Positions 6,683 through 9,323 of a DNA stretch of 9,323 nucleotides are shown one piece after another. The stretch is from an uncultured Bacteroidales bacterium (GTDB lineage Bacteria; Bacteroidota; Bacteroidia; Bacteroidales; JAUNSR01), in contig CAMTOW010000053.1 of assembly GCA_947074245.1 (NCBI GenBank), positions 1 to 9,323 on the forward strand, written 5' to 3'. Under the pieces are notes generated by a model, which was given only the letters and a program-made list of their open reading frames with translations, searched no databases and had not been told where the DNA came from. Each line of letters starts with the position of its first letter. Position 1 is the stretch's first letter. Both the position numbers and the translations under genes were made by a program.

Positions 6683-7912
6683 TTAAAAAAGCGGGAGTTG
6701 ATATATAAATCCTGTTGTAATCCGTTGAGTGCTGTAATCGTGGAATCCCAGATCTTTCGCTTTACCCATATAATCGTAAGTACGGCCTACGAAGGCAAGG
6801 AAGAAGTGTAGATTGGATTTCATCGGATAGTATTCGATACCGCCGAGATATCCCCATGACGTACGGTATTGACCTGTCATGCGATTTTCGTTGGAATCGG
6901 TAAATAATCCGGCTGTTTCATACATCCCTTTTACAAAGAGATTTACATACGGACATACTCGGTAGTTGAATTTCCAAACAACAGAAAGGTAACGAGCGCA
7001 TAGAGCCGTATACAGATCCGGACGTCCGGCCGTAGAATTGTTGATGATATTGGTCATAATCCCTTTGCGGTCGATCGCTTCGCGAGAATACATGAAATCG
7101 ACAAACGTATTGATTTTACCAATGTTCAATTCATTCCCCAACGCATAGTAATACATATTCTTATGTTTGGCTTCATTCAAGATGGACGCAGACCAACGAG
7201 TCTTGTACAATCCATCTGCGAAGCTACCGTTCCAGTTGAGGGTATAAACAAATGAAGCTTTGCTTTTTTCGATTGCCTGCGGTGTATAACCGTATTTATT
7301 GCTGAAGGCAGCATCGGCATGGGTAGGCAGATAGCCGTAAGTGTCTTCAAACGATTTGGTTCGGCTATCGAGGATCTGGAACGCGAGCTGTTGAGACGCA
7401 GGGAAATCATAGGTAAAGGTAACCCCGGTCATGAAGTTGCTCATATTTTCGATCATATCGCTGTATTCGTAAATCTCGATCGGATTCAAATCAAATTCGA
7501 AACCACCATAAACCGTACACTGCTTACCGCCAAAGATGGAGAAGTTCGGGAACGGACGGAAACCAACAGCAGCGTAGTCGATCGATGCCGGAAGATTGTC
7601 GAGAGCATCGGCACCGTTATTACCACGGTTTAAGCGTTGACGCCAACGGTAAAAAATCCAATCGTTGATGTTTCCCCGCGCTTCGATACGAAGCTGATTC
7701 ATTTTGAAGGCCGCGTCCTGAAATGACTTGTCTCCCCAATCCGAATTGAAAGAGGCGTGCATATTGAGGTATAGGTTGAACTTATCTGTTTTTTTCTCAA
7801 TTTTAGCGACTGTTTCATAAAGTGACTTTTCATCGGAATAATTGTTTTGCGCATTCAGTTGATACGCGCACAGTCCACAGCCCATAAATAAAAGAGCATA
7901 AAATTTTTTCAT
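6683..7912 (-). CDS. Outer-membrane porin, Bacteroidota phosphate-selective-porin-like (OprO/OprP-like) type
   Basis: The 409-residue product has a signal peptide (cleavage expected after the LNA at 19-21) and then alternating aromatic/polar stretches typical of beta strands in outer-membrane barrels, for example FNLYLNMHASFNSDW, INDWIFYRWRQRLNRG and ASIDYAAVGFRPFPNFSIFG. It ends in a strand closing with Phe (FIYQLPLF), the usual C-terminal sorting signal for barrel assembly. The region INDWIFYRWRQRLNR followed by a FGGKQ-type strand resembles the porins often annotated beside asparaginase in Bacteroidales. The gene lies 100 bp behind the asparaginase with a hairpin but no promoter match in between, so both are likely co-transcribed. 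The substrate is inferred: passage of asparagine, aspartate or similar small acids would suit the context. Phosphate selectivity is not implied by the family name. Confidence 0.85.
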   Translation of the reverse strand: MKKFYALLFMGCGLCAYQLNAQNNYSDEKSLYETVAKIEKKTDKFNLYLNMHASFNSDWGDKSFQDAAFKMNQLRIEARGNINDWIFYRWRQRLNRGNNGADALDNLPASIDYAAVGFRPFPNFSIFGGKQCTVYGGFEFDLNPIEIYEYSDMIENMSNFMTGVTFTYDFPASQQLAFQILDSRTKSFEDTYGYLPTHADAAFSNKYGYTPQAIEKSKASFVYTLNWNGSFADGLYKTRWSASILNEAKHKNMYYYALGNELNIGKINTFVDFMYSREAIDRKGIMTNIINNSTAGRPDLYTALCARYLSVVWKFNYRVCPYVNLFVKGMYETAGLFTDSNENRMTGQYRTSWGYLGGIEYYPMKSNLHFFLAFVGRTYDYMGKAKDLGFHDYSTQRITTGFIYQLPLF

Positions 7913-7956
7913 AAGAATCGATATAAAAGGTTTAGTAATAATAGATAGATTGAGAG

Positions 7957-7994
7957 GGTCCCTCCTTCATCCTATCATTGATGAAAGAAGGACC
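7957..7994 (-). promoter_or_regulatory. Intercistronic RNA hairpin between asparaginase and porin
   Basis: The arms 7957-7971 and 7980-7994 form a 15-pair stem around an eight-base loop. In plus-strand RNA two C-A mismatches interrupt it; in minus-strand RNA both become U-G pairs and the stem is continuous. This fits a structure in the asparaginase-porin mRNA. No T-run follows on the minus strand (CTCTCAATCTATC), so it is more likely a processing or stability element, or partial terminator, than a full stop. Confidence 0.6.
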
Positions 7995-8012
7995 TATATT
8001 GATTTAGAGGTA

Positions 8013-9071
8013 TCAATATGTATTGAAATACTCTTGAATCTGCTGCCAATCGGATGTTTTAAGCAATGCCAACATCAGAAGAACGCGAGATTTCTGAGGA
8101 TTCAATTCTTGTGAAGCCACGAAATGGTATTTCGCATCATCGACTTCATTGTCGAGCGTTGTCGGTCCGGTCGGCACGCGGCTTGAACGAACGACCAATA
8201 CGCCCTGAGCTGCGGCATCGATCAATGGCTGGAACATATTCTTATGAATATTTCCATTACCAACACCCGCATGAATGACACCCTGATATCCGCCACTTAC
8301 CAAAGCTGCTAAAGCTAGCGGCTCAACATTGGAGTAGCTGTAAATAATACCAACTTTCGGAAGAGCCGTAACACCTGTCACATCAAACACTGACTGAGTC
8401 GTATGTTTTTTCAAGGTAATGTTGTTATACACCACTTTTCCATTGATGATATAACCTAGCGCTCCTGAGTTCGGACACTGGAATGTCTGAACATCGACCG
8501 TATTCATTTTTGTGACACCATGTGCATCCAGAACAAGACCATTCATCGCAACGAGAACGCCTTTGCCCCATGATGCTTTCGAAGCAGCCACAACTACCGC
8601 ATTGTACAGGTTGAGCGGGCCGTCTGCACTCATCGCGGTTGACGGACGCATCGCGCCGGTGAGAACAACGGGCTTGTCGCTTTTCACAACCAAGTTCAAG
8701 AAATAAGCGGTTTCTTCCATCGTATCGGTTCCGTGGGTGATGACGATACCGTCTACATCCGCTTGAGCCAATAGTTCATTGATACGTTTGGCAAGGGTAA
8801 GCCAAACCTCGTCAGACATATCCTGTGAACCGATTCGAACCACTTGTTCACCTTCAACATTGGCAATATCTTCCACTTGCGGTACCGCTGCGAGAAGAGC
8901 TCCAATCGCCACCTGCCCAGCCGTATAATTGGTTTTAGTGGCAGATTCTCCTGTACCGGCAATCGTTCCACCGGTAGCTAAAATCCGGATATTCGGTTTT
9001 TGAGCGAACAATCCAAATGACAAAACTGACATACAAAACGTCAGTAGTAAAGTTTTAAGAATCCTACTCAT
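8013..9071 (-). CDS. ansB: Type II (periplasmic) L-asparaginase
   Basis: The enzyme hydrolyses L-asparagine to L-aspartate and ammonia. The 352-residue precursor has a signal peptide ending near FAQ (24), which marks the exported type II form; E. coli AnsB is 348 residues. All active-site positions are visible by comparison with E. coli mature numbering: Thr36 in TGGTIAG (Thr12), Tyr49 in TNYT (Tyr25), Ser82 in GSQD (Ser58), Thr115-Asp116 in HGTDTMEET (Thr89-Asp90), Lys188 in VTKMNT (Lys162) and Glu309 in DNEVDDAKY (Glu283, donated by the partner subunit). The C-terminus matches the family (LNPQKSRVLLMLALL). It is followed by the porin gene in the same direction and preceded by a cluster of dyads that may be operators. 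The product probably acts as a tetramer in the periplasm, supplying aspartate for uptake. Confidence 0.97.
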   Translation of the reverse strand: MSRILKTLLLTFCMSVLSFGLFAQKPNIRILATGGTIAGTGESATKTNYTAGQVAIGALLAAVPQVEDIANVEGEQVVRIGSQDMSDEVWLTLAKRINELLAQADVDGIVITHGTDTMEETAYFLNLVVKSDKPVVLTGAMRPSTAMSADGPLNLYNAVVVAASKASWGKGVLVAMNGLVLDAHGVTKMNTVDVQTFQCPNSGALGYIINGKVVYNNITLKKHTTQSVFDVTGVTALPKVGIIYSYSNVEPLALAALVSGGYQGVIHAGVGNGNIHKNMFQPLIDAAAQGVLVVRSSRVPTGPTTLDNEVDDAKYHFVASQELNPQKSRVLLMLALLKTSDWQQIQEYFNTY

Positions 9072-9087
9072 AATATAAGTTTGGTTT

Positions 9088-9128
9088 AGTTTAAACTCAA
9101 ATAATGATTCATTATTTGTCAGGCTGAC
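9088..9128. promoter_or_regulatory. Cluster of three adjoining dyads upstream of asparaginase
   Basis: Three perfect palindromes follow each other 17-57 bases before the asparaginase ATG: AGTTTAAACT (9088-9097); CAAATAATG and CATTATTTG separated by ATT (9098-9118); and GTCAG-G-CTGAC (9118-9128). The middle one, with 9-bp arms and a 3-bp centre, is the best operator or leader-hairpin candidate. No clear TAnnTTTG promoter was found nearby. Which regulator would bind is unknown. Confidence 0.45.
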
Positions 9129-9323
9129 GTTTTTAGAACAAGGGATTATCCGATGGGGTTTATCGATGAGGGTTAAAGTATGTAAAAATATATAAGCGTG
9201 TTGTCAAGTATAAATCAAGAATTAATGTAAATCTTAATGAATAATTTTTTAATAAATGGCGTATTGTTAATGTAAGGCTATAAGATGAGTTTAGATGTTA
9301 CGAGAGGGGAGGAGGTCTTTAAG
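9129..9323. other. AT-rich upstream region at the right edge
   Basis: No gene is supported here. It contains two imperfect direct repeats, TTATCCGATGGGGTT (9146-9160) and TTATCGATGAGGGTT (9160-9174), and near the edge a strong Shine-Dalgarno match AGGAGGT (9310-9316) on the plus strand that could precede a divergent gene starting just beyond the window. Confidence 0.4.

Noticed and set aside
8013..8026. TCAATA-TG-TATTGA dyad at the asparaginase stop
   Set aside because: It is short, overlaps the final codons and has no tail; chance is a sufficient explanation.
1..9323. Mobile element, CRISPR array, tRNA or rRNA
   Set aside because: No transposase or integrase sequence, terminal repeat pairs with target duplications, regularly spaced repeats, or tRNA/rRNA signatures were seen.

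Overview
The window looks like chromosomal DNA of a member of the Bacteroidota, most likely the order Bacteroidales. The evidence is the Bacteroidota-type promoter sequences (TTTG ... TAnnTTTG), the general lack of Shine-Dalgarno sequences before the genes, a large membrane regulator of the Reg_prop / Y_Y_Y / LuxR type that is typical of this phylum, and a porin encoded just after a periplasmic L-asparaginase. No transposase, integrase, CRISPR array, tRNA or rRNA was recognised. The genus cannot be fixed from the sequence alone.

Layout, left to right. (1) Positions 1-580, minus strand: the N-terminal two thirds of an AraC-family transcription regulator, cut by the window edge. (2) Positions 581-1218: a stretch with no convincing gene. 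It nevertheless carries a near-perfect plus-strand promoter (712-742), several nested inverted repeats (849-1067) and a strong terminator (1172-1201), so it may be an orphan transcription unit for a structured RNA. (3) 1219-1995, minus: a single secreted protein of unknown function. (4) 2127-4976, minus: a 949-residue membrane-spanning one-component regulator with its own terminator. (5) 4977-5447: a divergent intergenic region holding a 17-bp perfect hairpin that follows no gene. (6) 5448-6617, plus: glycerate 2-kinase. (7) A shared terminator separates it from a convergent pair on the minus strand: type II L-asparaginase (8013-9071) followed by an outer-membrane porin (6683-7912). (8) 9072-9323: the asparaginase upstream region, with three adjoining dyads.

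How the genes fit together. Asparaginase and porin form the only clear operon. They lie 100 bp apart with no recognisable promoter between them and share an RNA hairpin whose two G-U pairs exist only in the transcribed strand. The likely picture is porin-mediated entry of small molecules into the periplasm and deamidation of asparagine there to aspartate. In many Bacteroidales, aspartate then feeds aspartase, fumarate and succinate metabolism; that last step is inference, since no dcu or aspA gene is in view. Glycerate kinase feeds glycerate into glycolysis as 2-phosphoglycerate. The large regulator is divergent from it, but nothing in the sequence proves that it controls the kinase.

The most unusual material is non-coding: the candidate RNA unit at 712-1204, the orphan hairpin at 5071-5108, the intercistronic hairpin at 7957-7994 and the dyad cluster at 9088-9128.
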